Shown: positions 7,639-16,207 of the stretch, in pieces
Numbering within the stretch: position 1 is the first letter of the stretch
Layout: the number at the start of each line of letters is the position of its first letter
NCBI GenBank assembly: GCA_964514485.1
Contig: CAZEWG010000002.1
Location: forward strand, 1 to 64,000
Origin: JAEZAA01 sp964514485
GTDB lineage: Bacteria; Pseudomonadota; Gammaproteobacteria; Pseudomonadales; Oleiphilaceae
DNA: 64,000 nt
Direction of reading: 5' to 3'
Program-made: the position numbers and the translations under genes
Notes under the pieces: generated by a model
Told to the model about the DNA's origin: nothing
The model's database searches: none
What the model saw: the letters and a program-made list of their open reading frames with translations, nothing else

Positions 7639-10600
7639 ATGCGTTACTTTATGCCATTGCGCCACGGTCGGGGTGTTGTCTCCCTGGTTATCACCCTGAT
7701 AGTGGTTTTGTTGATTCTGTTTGTATTGCCCTTGCTGTCCTACCAGGACCGTCCATTACTACAGCCCTGGTCACTGCGCTTGCTGCTGACCCTGGTGCTG
7801 TGCTTGGGGTGGGGCGTTTACTACCTGTTGCGGTATGGCTTGCCCGCCGCCGCCAGCGAAGAACAGTTGGCTCGTTGGCAGGAGCGGCGTGAGCGGAGCC
7901 AGCGTCAACGCCAGCAACGCCGCGCCCTGGATCGCTGGCTCAGAAAGCTGCGGGGGCGCTCCGGGCTGCTCTCGGGGCACGCCAAACACCGTCAGTCTTG
8001 GTATTTGGCCCTGTCCGTTGATCCACTGGGAGTGGAGTCTGTGATCTCCCAGCTTTGGCCGGTCACGGAGGGCCCCAAGGCGCCAGACGGTCTGAAGTCC
8101 TATACCGGCCAGGAACTGAGAGTGATCCACACCGCGCTCGGGTCAGGGCTGGAAGCTGAAGAAGGTCTTGATAGCTGGCGCCTGCTGATGGGGAGAGTCT
8201 GCCACCTGCGAGGTGGGGTACCGTTTCAGGGTGTGGTCCTGTTATTGCGCACCGAGCATGTGAACGACGCTTCCCTGATGCAGACCATTGGTCATCGGCT
8301 TCGAGTGCTGGCTACTCAAGCCCGTGGTCGATTGCCCCTCTACCTGGTGGTGCAAGATGGGGAAAGCCTGGCGGGTTTTCAGGAGTTCTCCGCTGCCCTG
8401 GGCACGGCGGAACAGCAGCAGCTCTTTGGTGTGACTCTGTCGCCGGAGCCTGCCGGTGCCCGTGGCAATTACCTCAACGACAGCCTGCATCAATTGCAGC
8501 AGCGCCTGGAAGTCATGTTGACCCAGGCCCTCTATCAGGAACGCCAACTGGCTCGTCGTAAGCAGCTGCTCCGCTTTCCCGGTGAGTGGGAAGCCTTCTG
8601 TCATCGCCTCAGTGATCAGCTGAATCATTTGCTGTCAGGCACCTCTAGTGTTTTGTTGCGGGGTATTCATTTTGTGGGGCGCTCCCGGACTGAATATCCG
8701 GTGACCCCGGATGGCCTTGCCAATTCCAAGCCGACCTGGCTGTTCATAAAGAACTGGTGGCAAGCGCTGGTGGCGCGAGACCAAGGGCTGGCCACGCCAG
8801 GCTCCAGGTTGATGAGGCAGGTCTGGCTGAAAAATGGCCTGATGCTGGGCGGTGCGGCGACTGTGGTCATGGCGGCACTCACGCTCCAGGTTCAGACCTA
8901 CCGGCACAGTGAATCGGTCTTGTCTCATCTTCTGCACCTGAGCGCCCGCCAGGCCGATACTTTTGAGTCGGCCTCTCAAAGTGGTCCCGCGGTGGCTCTG
9001 CGCCAGATTCAGACCTGGATGGATGCGCTTGCGCAATTGCGCCACCGTCAAGGTTGGCTGACCTGGCCCGGGCTGGCGGTGGCCGATGATGTGTCAGCCA
9101 GTGTCACCGGCTATCGCCAGCAATTGCTCCGTGAAAACTTAATGGAGCAGCTCCGCAACGAGCTGGAAGACGCTTTACGTCAGCCTGAACAGGGCGCGGA
9201 CAATCGGCTGGTCACGTTGCGGGCTTATTTGATGCTGGCAGAGCCGCAACGGCGTGATGAGGCCTTGATCGGTCAGTGGTTCAGTGAGCGGATGCGGGAA
9301 CGTTGGCAGGGGGGCGATCGTTTCGCGCCCGACTGGATCAAGGCTCGGATCGCCGAGGCACTGGCCCTGCACCCGCAACCGGTGGCAGTCGATCGGGGGC
9401 TGGTGGCCGAGGTTCGAGAGCAGCTGAATCAGATGCCCCATGAGCAGCAGATTTACTTGCGGATCAAACAGGTGGCCCGCTATCAGGGACTGAATGATTT
9501 CCGCTTTGTAACAGAGCTGGGGCAGGAGATTGCCGAGGTTTTTGAAGGGGGCAACTTTGCCATTCCCGGGCTTTATAGTCTGGAAGGTTATCTGCAGGTT
9601 TTTGTGCCGGAGCTGGAACGTCTGCTTGAGGAGTATGAGCAGGAGCATTGGGTGCTGGGGAGCCGCTCCAGCCAGCCTGCCGGGCAGGAACTAAAGCGGG
9701 TCCGCGCTGCGGTGGAGCAGGCTTATGCCGATGACTACGTGCGCTACTGGCAGACCGCCTTGAATGAATTGCGCCTGACCCAGGTGAAGAACCTGGATCA
9801 GATGCTTGCCCTGCTCACCGAACTGAGTGCGCCGGCTTCTCCCATCCGCAAGGTGTTGCAGACCAGCTCGGTTCAAACCAACTACTCCCTCTCGGCGCTG
9901 CGCCAGGAGCTGGCGGATAAGGTCGCGATGGCAGGCTCCTTGGGGGGAAGTGCCGCAAGGTTTGCCAACCGTGTGCAGAAGCTGGACAAGTTCCTGGAGG
10001 GACAAGACAGCGCAGCCAGCCCCCTTTATCTAGCGCAGATTCGTGAGCGTTTCTCGGATTTGCAGCGGCTGGTGTCCTCCACTGAAGGACAGCGCCCGGC
10101 CATTGATTCGGTGCTGGCACGACTGACGGATGTACAGAAGTATCTTCTGCCGCTGGCGGCCGGCCACCAGCCCGAGGGGATTTATCAGGCGGTTGTGAAA
10201 CGGTTTGAACAGGGAGGGAGCGATGTGCTCGGGCAATTGCGCCTGTCGGCACGTCAGTACCCGGAGCCGCTGCGCTCCTGGATGCTGGACTTGACCGATC
10301 AGGTGTGGTCCATGTTGCTGCAGGATGTGCAGCAGCAAATCCAGGTTGCCTACGCGGCGGATGTCAGGGCCTTTTATGAGCGCCACTTGGATCGGCGCTA
10401 CCCCCTGTATAAAAACGTGGATCAGGAAGTGAGCCCAGCCCGTTTCGCTGAATTTTTCAGGCCCCAGGGGGTGGAGCAAAGTTTCTTTGATGCCTACGTG
10501 CGCCCCTTTATTCAGATGGGACGGCAGGAGTGGTCGCCCCGCACCCTGGATGGACGGAGCCTGGCCTTTAGCCGGGAAATGCTGGCGCAGTTCCAGCGGG

Positions 10601-11037
10601 CGCAGCGGGTGCGGCAAGGGTTGTTTGGGACAAAGTCCGAGCTGCAGGTGAAGATGGTGCTCCGTCCGGTTTATCTGGATGCCAATGTCAGCCGGTTTGA
10701 ACTGCGCTTGGATGACCGGCGGCTCAATTACCGCCACGGTCCTCAGCGGCCGATCTCCCTGGAGTGGCCGGTGGACAGTACCGCGCCGGGACTGTCCATG
10801 TCCTTTGAAGACTATAACGGTCTGTTGACCAAACGGACGTTCCAGGGAGCCTGGTCTTTGTTGCGGCTGCTGGATCAGTTCAAGCTGGAGTCCGAGCTGG
10901 AGGGCGGGCCTTATCAGTTGAGTTACGAGCTGGAAGGGCGTCGGGTGGTCTATAGCCTGCAAGGGGGGAGTGACCTGCAGACGCTGGTGCGGGGGGAGCT
11001 GCAGCGATACCGGCTGAGCAGTTCCCTGGGAGGCTGA
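7639..11037 (+). CDS. tssM: T6SS inner-membrane protein TssM (IcmF) without a recognisable Walker A motif
   Basis: TssM spans the inner membrane and crosses the periplasm to TssJ, forming the core of the T6SS trans-envelope complex. The 1132-residue protein has two N-terminal helices (about 12-35 and 45-66), a cytoplasmic domain, and a third helix (about 397-418). A long periplasmic part ends in the IcmF C-terminal domain. Where many family members carry a GxxGxGKT/S nucleotide-binding loop, here the sequence reads WYLALSVDPLGVESVI (about residues 121-136), with no Gly-Lys-Thr. ATP binding is therefore unlikely at that site. The start has an AAGGA ribosome site; pppA begins 3 bases after the stop. 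Confidence 0.95.
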   Translation: MRYFMPLRHGRGVVSLVITLIVVLLILFVLPLLSYQDRPLLQPWSLRLLLTLVLCLGWGVYYLLRYGLPAAASEEQLARWQERRERSQRQRQQRRALDRWLRKLRGRSGLLSGHAKHRQSWYLALSVDPLGVESVISQLWPVTEGPKAPDGLKSYTGQELRVIHTALGSGLEAEEGLDSWRLLMGRVCHLRGGVPFQGVVLLLRTEHVNDASLMQTIGHRLRVLATQARGRLPLYLVVQDGESLAGFQEFSAALGTAEQQQLFGVTLSPEPAGARGNYLNDSLHQLQQRLEVMLTQALYQERQLARRKQLLRFPGEWEAFCHRLSDQLNHLLSGTSSVLLRGIHFVGRSRTEYPVTPDGLANSKPTWLFIKNWWQALVARDQGLATPGSRLMRQVWLKNGLMLGGAATVVMAALTLQVQTYRHSESVLSHLLHLSARQADTFESASQSGPAVALRQIQTWMDALAQLRHRQGWLTWPGLAVADDVSASVTGYRQQLLRENLMEQLRNELEDALRQPEQGADNRLVTLRAYLMLAEPQRRDEALIGQWFSERMRERWQGGDRFAPDWIKARIAEALALHPQPVAVDRGLVAEVREQLNQMPHEQQIYLRIKQVARYQGLNDFRFVTELGQEIAEVFEGGNFAIPGLYSLEGYLQVFVPELERLLEEYEQEHWVLGSRSSQPAGQELKRVRAAVEQAYADDYVRYWQTALNELRLTQVKNLDQMLALLTELSAPASPIRKVLQTSSVQTNYSLSALRQELADKVAMAGSLGGSAARFANRVQKLDKFLEGQDSAASPLYLAQIRERFSDLQRLVSSTEGQRPAIDSVLARLTDVQKYLLPLAAGHQPEGIYQAVVKRFEQGGSDVLGQLRLSARQYPEPLRSWMLDLTDQVWSMLLQDVQQQIQVAYAADVRAFYERHLDRRYPLYKNVDQEVSPARFAEFFRPQGVEQSFFDAYVRPFIQMGRQEWSPRTLDGRSLAFSREMLAQFQRAQRVRQGLFGTKSELQVKMVLRPVYLDANVSRFELRLDDRRLNYRHGPQRPISLEWPVDSTAPGLSMSFEDYNGLLTKRTFQGAWSLLRLLDQFKLESELEGGPYQLSYELEGRRVVYSLQGGSDLQTLVRGELQRYRLSSSLGG

Positions 11038-11040
11038 GCA

Positions 11041-11802
11041 GTGGACTCCGCTCTTCACAGCCTGACGTGGCGCTCAGCAGGGATTTCTCATCCGGGACAC
11101 CAGCGACCGCGCAATGAGGATGCCTGGCTCGCCCTGCCGGAGCTGGGGCTTTGGCTGGTGGCGGATGGTTTGGGTGGCCATGACGATGGCCACTATGCCA
11201 GCCAGGCGATTGTAGATGCCATGGCTGCCGAGGAGGCAGAAGGGTTCATGCCGTTTAAACCGGACGGCCGGGCTCCGGTACTGGCCACTTACGTTGATCG
11301 GGTCAAGGAAATCCTGTTTGGCGTAAACCGCCAGCTCCATGCCCAGGCGACGGCGCGGGGGCCTGACTGCTGCATGGCGAGCACGGTGACGGCACTTTTG
11401 GCGGTGGCGGATCGCTGCGCTTGTATTTGGGCAGGGGACAGCCGCCTGTATGTGTTGCGCCAGCAACAACTCTTTCAGGTCACCCGGGACCATAATCTGG
11501 AGCAGCAAGGGTTGGAAGAAGGGCGCAGCCCCCAATTGACCGGCGGTCAGGGACAGGTGCTGACCCAAGCCATTGGCCTGGGGCCCGCCCTGCAATTGGA
11601 GGTGCGAACCTTTCAGCTGATGCCGGGGGATATTTTGTTGTTGTGTAGTGACGGGATCTACCGGGAGCTGAGCCCCGAAGAAATAGCACGGTGGATGGCC
11701 TTGGCAGAGCCCGCAAAGGTTGTGCAAGCCCTTTCCGATCAAGTGTTGAGGGGGGCGGCCCCCGATAACCTCACCGCGGTGGTGGTTCGCATCGCTAGTT
11801 AG
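11041..11802 (+). CDS. pppA: T6SS PP2C-type serine/threonine phosphatase PppA
   Basis: PppA dephosphorylates Fha/TagH, opposing PpkA in post-translational control of T6SS. The 253-residue protein is a single PP2C domain. Metal-binding motifs are visible: RNEDAW near residue 22, LVADGLGGHDDGHYA near 39-53, the CSDGIYRELS segment near 201 and APDNLTAVVV near the end. Translation starts at a GTG 3 bases after the tssM stop, so coupling is likely. It is followed after 31 bases by ppkA, the usual phosphatase-kinase pair. Confidence 0.92.
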   Translation: MDSALHSLTWRSAGISHPGHQRPRNEDAWLALPELGLWLVADGLGGHDDGHYASQAIVDAMAAEEAEGFMPFKPDGRAPVLATYVDRVKEILFGVNRQLHAQATARGPDCCMASTVTALLAVADRCACIWAGDSRLYVLRQQQLFQVTRDHNLEQQGLEEGRSPQLTGGQGQVLTQAIGLGPALQLEVRTFQLMPGDILLLCSDGIYRELSPEEIARWMALAEPAKVVQALSDQVLRGAAPDNLTAVVVRIAS

Positions 11803-11833
11803 GGATTTGCTGGTTTAAAAGGTTAGGACAAGG

Positions 11834-14590
11834 ATGTCGGTTAAACAGGAATTGCAGCCGCTGAATCCCAGTCGGGTCTTATTGGCTTCTTTGCAGGCTG
11901 AAAGCGACGAGGAGCATGAAGGCTATGACGCCAGTTCGCCGGAACAGTTGGTAGGACGTATTCTCAATCAGCGTTACGTGCTGGATGAGCTGGTGGGTTG
12001 GGGCGCTACGGCTTGGGTGTTCAAGGCCCGGGACTTGCGCAAGGTGGAGGTCTGTTCAGCCCATCCCTATGTGGCTATCAAGGTGTTGCGCCTGGACCTG
12101 CGGGGCCTGCCGGAAGCCCGGGTGGGGCTGGAGCGGGAGGCTGCGCGCTCCCAGCAATTGAACCATTCCGGCATTGTCTCGGTCTTCGATTTTGATCGTG
12201 ACGGTGGGCTTTTCTATCTGGTGATGGAGTGGATCAGCGGCCCGACCCTGGAAGCCCATCTCCGCAGCCTGTCCTCTGGGGAACGCCGCTCCCGACGCAT
12301 CTACCGCTTAATTGAAGGCTTACTGCAAGCGCTTCGCTATGCCCATGGAAAAGGGGTGGTGCATGCGGATTTCAAACCCGCCAATGTGATCATTGATGAA
12401 GCGGGGCAGCCTCGTATCCTGGATTTTGGGGTGGCCCGGATGAGTTATACCCTGGCCCAGAGCCAAGGGTGGCAAACCGGTTTTAACGGCTATACGCCAA
12501 CCTACGCGACGGTCTCCCGCCTGAAAGGCGGAGCGGTTTCCGTGGCGGATGATACCTATGCCATCGCCTGCGTGATCTATGAACTGTTAACCGGCCAGCA
12601 CCCTTATGGCCGACGTACCGCACTGGAAGCCTGTGAGGCCAAACTGAAACCACGCCGTCCCAAGGGACTGGAGAGCAAATCCTGGCGGGCGCTGGCCAAG
12701 GCCCTGGATACCGCAGGGCCCGGTATCAGTCTGGCTGAGCTGTGCGAGGCTTTTGCCGAGCCTGGCTCCGGCGCTCCAATCCCGGCCTTGGCGACGACTA
12801 TTGTATTCACGGCGCTGCTGTCAGCGGGGCTGTTTAACTGGCAAGCCGTCGACGGTTGGCTCGTTTCAAGTTGGTATCAATGGTCAGGAGATCGGGAGTT
12901 TTTCCTGGGCAAGCTCTCCGGCGTGTCGATGGCCGAGCAGGCGGCTCTTTGGGAGCGGGCTGGCCCTTCCATCAAAGCCCGGTTGGATGACCTGGTGGAG
13001 CACTACCAGCAGACCGGGGAGCTGCATGCGCTGGTCCAGGCCCGCAGTCGTGCGGGGGATTGGTTGCAGGTGGGTGTTCAGGATGCGGACCTGGCCGCTA
13101 TCTTTCGTTGGTTGGAGCAGGAGACCACACGGGTTGCTTATCCTGAATATCGGGTGCTGAACCGAGTGCTGCCGCGCCAATGGCGGACCAAGGGGAGCGG
13201 ACAGTCGGCCCTGGAAACGGCCCACGCCCGCTTGCGCCTGTTGGACCCGTTACAACCCGCGCTGGATCAGGGCCATTGGCGGTTGCAGTTGCATCACGAA
13301 CTGGAACGGGCGCTGGGGCAGGGGCGCTGGAGCGAAAGCCTGGCACTGGCCGAGCAAGGGTTAACTCTGTTGGAGAACGACAGTTATCTGCTGGAAGTCC
13401 ACTCCCGGTTATTGATGGCGGATAAGGCCTCGCTGGAGGGGGCCTTCTGGCCGCAACCTCCTCGGATTGACGCCAGTCCCGCAGCATCTGAAATGCTGGC
13501 TGAACTGATCCGTAATGGTTTTTTAGAAGAGGCCCGACAGGAATACCGATTCTGGATTGGGCTGGAAGGCATCAATCCGGTGACCTTTCTGGCCCAAATC
13601 CAAGCGCACTACCAGAACCGGGTTTTGGCCGCCCCCGCAGCTCTTGCTGCTGAATCGCAACGCTGGGGCCAGCAGTTTTTTGCTGAGCTGGCCGCCGACA
13701 GTGTCGTGGCTCACCAAGGGTTTAAAGAGCTACAGGCTGCGTCTCTGGAGCTGGTGGACGCCCTGGAGCGAAACGCCTCTTACCGCATCGCCCAGCAAAA
13801 CGTGGCGCTGCAATTAAACCGGCTGGCGGGAGATGCTTATACCCTGCGCCAGGGGCAGGCTTATCTGCGCCAGCTCTTTCAGCGCCAACTGGCCTGGCAC
13901 CAGGGACAAGCCCGGAGTCTGGAGCGTTATCAATCGGTGGCCCAGGCCTTGTTACCCGAAGAGGAGTGGTTGTGGCAGGAGGCCCCGTCGGATTTGGATT
14001 GTCGGGATGTGGCCATTTCCGGCCAGCGGCTGGTCAATCTGTGTCGGGATCATATCTTGCCGGGGCTGGTGGGGCCGGAGCTGGTATTGGTGTCGGATCT
14101 GTCCCGTCGGCGGGCGTTCTATATGAGTCGGCATGAGGTCACGGTGGGCGACTTTAACCTCTATTGCCGGTTAAGCCAGGAGTGTAAACCCCGTGGCGAG
14201 CCGGAAGCCCTGCCGCTCACCCAGGTTAGTGTTCGTGAGGCCCGTAACTACAGCCGTTGGTTGAGTCGACTCACCGGTCAGCGATACCGTTTGCCGCTCC
14301 TGGATGAATGGACCCTGGCGGCGGAGCAGGGGGAGGCTCCCGGTGGATGCCAGGTGGACTCGCCGTTGATGGCGGCCCAGCAAGGGGTGCCAGACCGTCT
14401 GGGGCTGATGCATCTGGCTGGCAATGTTCGCGAATTCGTGACCCGCGGTGGCCAGCTTCAGGTGAAAGGCGGCAGTGCGTGGGACGAGCGGGAGCGCTGC
14501 TCGATCACCCAGGGCCGCGTCCATCATGGCCAGGCTGACCGTCAGACCGGATTTCGTTTGGTACGAGAAGTAAACGCAGGAAGCTCGTGA
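11834..14590 (+). CDS. ppkA: T6SS serine/threonine kinase PpkA with C-terminal FGE-sulfatase (SUMF1/TagR-like) domain
   Basis: PpkA-type kinases phosphorylate the FHA protein to activate T6SS. Residues about 45-310 form a kinase domain: glycine loop LVGWGATAWVF, VAIK lysine (K83), catalytic loop HADFKPAN (D179), DFG at 197-199. One hydrophobic helix follows (about 317-336). A long, mainly helical region of about 400 residues leads to an FGE/SUMF1 domain (about 745-912), seen in MSRHEVTVGDFNLYC, YRLPLLDEWTLAAE, LAGNVREFV and GGSAWDERERCS...TGFRLV. P. aeruginosa PpkA instead carries a von Willebrand domain, and the FGE fold is in the separate protein TagR. Only one cysteine is seen in the terminal FGE segment, so catalytic formylglycine formation is doubtful. 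Confidence 0.9.
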   Translation: MSVKQELQPLNPSRVLLASLQAESDEEHEGYDASSPEQLVGRILNQRYVLDELVGWGATAWVFKARDLRKVEVCSAHPYVAIKVLRLDLRGLPEARVGLEREAARSQQLNHSGIVSVFDFDRDGGLFYLVMEWISGPTLEAHLRSLSSGERRSRRIYRLIEGLLQALRYAHGKGVVHADFKPANVIIDEAGQPRILDFGVARMSYTLAQSQGWQTGFNGYTPTYATVSRLKGGAVSVADDTYAIACVIYELLTGQHPYGRRTALEACEAKLKPRRPKGLESKSWRALAKALDTAGPGISLAELCEAFAEPGSGAPIPALATTIVFTALLSAGLFNWQAVDGWLVSSWYQWSGDREFFLGKLSGVSMAEQAALWERAGPSIKARLDDLVEHYQQTGELHALVQARSRAGDWLQVGVQDADLAAIFRWLEQETTRVAYPEYRVLNRVLPRQWRTKGSGQSALETAHARLRLLDPLQPALDQGHWRLQLHHELERALGQGRWSESLALAEQGLTLLENDSYLLEVHSRLLMADKASLEGAFWPQPPRIDASPAASEMLAELIRNGFLEEARQEYRFWIGLEGINPVTFLAQIQAHYQNRVLAAPAALAAESQRWGQQFFAELAADSVVAHQGFKELQAASLELVDALERNASYRIAQQNVALQLNRLAGDAYTLRQGQAYLRQLFQRQLAWHQGQARSLERYQSVAQALLPEEEWLWQEAPSDLDCRDVAISGQRLVNLCRDHILPGLVGPELVLVSDLSRRRAFYMSRHEVTVGDFNLYCRLSQECKPRGEPEALPLTQVSVREARNYSRWLSRLTGQRYRLPLLDEWTLAAEQGEAPGGCQVDSPLMAAQQGVPDRLGLMHLAGNVREFVTRGGQLQVKGGSAWDERERCSITQGRVHHGQADRQTGFRLVREVNAGSS

Positions 14591-14721
14591 AGGAGCCGCT
14601 TTGGGCCGCTTGCTTCATTGGGACAAAAGGATTTGTCCGACTTCTCCAGGGCCGTTGCGTCTCCAGGGTTTGGGGGCAAGGCGGCATTGGGTGGGTTGGT
14701 CAAGGGAGCCGCGCCAGCGGC

Positions 14722-14733
14722 ATTGATATCAAT
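14722..14733. promoter_or_regulatory. Perfect 12-base palindrome upstream of hcp
   Basis: ATTGATATCAAT is a perfect palindrome ending 22 bases before the hcp start and just upstream of its AAAAGGA ribosome site. It is AT-rich against a GC-rich background and could be an operator. A chance palindrome cannot be excluded. Confidence 0.3.
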
Positions 14734-14755
14734 ACTTAAAAGGAATGGAATTAGT

Positions 14756-15271
14756 ATGCCAACACCAGCTTATATGACGATTCGTGGTGAGAAGCAGGGA
14801 TTCATCACGGAAGGCAACTTCACTGAGCCTTCGGTTGGGAATATCTTTCAGGAAGGTCATGAGAATGAAATCCTGGTGGAAGCCTTTAAGCACAATATCG
14901 TGCTGCCCCGTGATCCGCAAAGCGGCCAGCCCACCGGGCAACGGGTGCACCAGCCCATCGTGATTACCAAGGTGTTCGATAAGTGCTCGCCGTTGCTTTA
15001 CCAGGCGCTGACCAGTGGCGAGCGCCTGCCGGAGTGCGAGATCAAGTGGTACCGCACCTCCGCCACCGGCACCCAGGAGCATTATTTCACGATGAAGCTG
15101 GAAGATGCCATTATCGTTGACATCAAAGCCTATATGCCGAACTGTCAGGACCCCTCCCAGGCGCACTTCACCCACCTGGAAGATGTGTCCTTCACCTATC
15201 GCAAGATCAGCTGGACCCATGAAGTTTCCAGCACGTCGTCCTTCGACGACTGGCGAGTACTGAAAGCTTAA
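14756..15271 (+). CDS. hcp: T6SS tube protein Hcp (TssD)
   Basis: Hcp forms hexameric rings that stack into the inner tube of the T6SS tail and is exported. The 171-residue product starts MPTPAYMTIRGEKQG and has the conserved SSPLLYQAL-like (CSPLLYQALTSGE) and HLEDVSFTYRKISW segments. The frame is open upstream to 14618, but ATG 14756 follows AAAAGGAATGG and matches the family's usual N-terminus and length. The gene is 165 bases from ppkA, so it may have its own promoter. A strong terminator follows 13 bases after the stop. No effector fusion is present. Confidence 0.95.
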   Translation: MPTPAYMTIRGEKQGFITEGNFTEPSVGNIFQEGHENEILVEAFKHNIVLPRDPQSGQPTGQRVHQPIVITKVFDKCSPLLYQALTSGERLPECEIKWYRTSATGTQEHYFTMKLEDAIIVDIKAYMPNCQDPSQAHFTHLEDVSFTYRKISWTHEVSSTSSFDDWRVLKA

Positions 15272-15284
15272 TCAGCACGCCTTG

Positions 15285-15321
15285 GCCATCCTCCCGCTGG
15301 GGAGGATGGCTTTCTTCTTTT
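15285..15321 (+). terminator. Strong rho-independent terminator after hcp
   Basis: A perfect 11-base stem GCCATCCTCCC/GGGAGGATGGC (15285-15295 and 15300-15310) with loop GCTG is followed by TTTCTTCTTTT. It closes the T6SS transcription unit. The convergent lipoprotein gene ends 56 bases further on. Confidence 0.9.
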
Positions 15322-15376
15322 AGACCCGCCGGTCGACAGGCTGCACAACGGCTCAGGCAATGCGACGGGCAGAGCC

Positions 15377-16039
15377 TTAGAAACAAGCCTGCACTTCATT
15401 GATGGCTCTGGCATACACCGTGCCGTAAAAACTCCGGTCCTCATGGTTCATGTCAATCACCCAGTCCCGCCACTGGCTGGTACGGAACTGCTCGGCGATC
15501 TGGCGCTCGGGGAAGGCACTGGCGACGCTGAGTTTATCGGAAAGATCCCAAAGCCCCGGGCGGGCATACTGACGGTCCATGATCTGATCGACGATACTGC
15601 GCCGGTTGAGGTGGTCGTGGTACACCAGCGCCACCTGGTCCGGGCCCTCAATCAGGGTAAAGCTGTGGCTGCCGCAGTGACGGGGAAACTGATAGTGACA
15701 CAGGCTGATCGCCGGAATTTCCGCAGCGGCGGTGTTCAGGCTCAAGGTGCGGGGCGCGCAGTGGATCTTTGCCGTTTGCAGAATCCGGCTGATATGGCCG
15801 GCGTGCCCATAGCGCAGGGCGGTCAGCTCATTTTCATCATAGCCATCGGCGCTGTATCGCTGTGGCGTGGGGGCGGGCCGGGGGGACGGACTGGCTGGCG
15901 AGGCCGCCTGTCGCGGGTTGACCGGGTCGATCTGGCCCAGGGGGCGGTAATGGTTATCGTCAAATTTGCTGTTGTGGGCACAGGCGACCAACAACAGGCT
16001 GAGGCTGGAAACTGCCAAAACATTCAGGCAACGGTGCAT
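15377..16039 (-). CDS. Putative lipoprotein of unknown function
   Basis: I do not recognise this 220-residue protein. It has a lipoprotein signal peptide (LLLVAC, lipid Cys at residue 20), then a proline/alanine/serine-rich stretch (about residues 40-62), then a folded-looking domain of about 155 residues. That domain holds four cysteines (in IHCAP, SLCHY, PRHCG and the terminal QACF), which could form two disulfides in the periplasm. The residue after the lipid cysteine is Ala, so outer-membrane sorting is likely. It runs convergently to hcp, so shared transcription with T6SS is not indicated. An overlapping plus-strand frame is a shadow. Confidence 0.75.
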   Translation of the reverse strand: MHRCLNVLAVSSLSLLLVACAHNSKFDDNHYRPLGQIDPVNPRQAASPASPSPRPAPTPQRYSADGYDENELTALRYGHAGHISRILQTAKIHCAPRTLSLNTAAAEIPAISLCHYQFPRHCGSHSFTLIEGPDQVALVYHDHLNRRSIVDQIMDRQYARPGLWDLSDKLSVASAFPERQIAEQFRTSQWRDWVIDMNHEDRSFYGTVYARAINEVQACF

Positions 16040-16207
16040 GGGCGACTCCTTCGCCGGTACGACTATCTATCCATGATGATGCCTTGGCCGGGCCTACAGG
16101 CGTCGGGGCAACAAAGCAACCAAGACGCTGGATTTTAACACAAGTTATCAGCTTCTGAAGCCCTGTCAGTTCTCACCGATTGATCGACTGGCTCGACAAT
16201 GAGCGGA

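Noticed and set aside
15443..16138. 231-codon plus-strand frame over the unknown lipoprotein
   Set aside because: The minus-strand frame has a clear signal peptide and lipobox, and the plus-strand translation has neither a signal nor a known domain.
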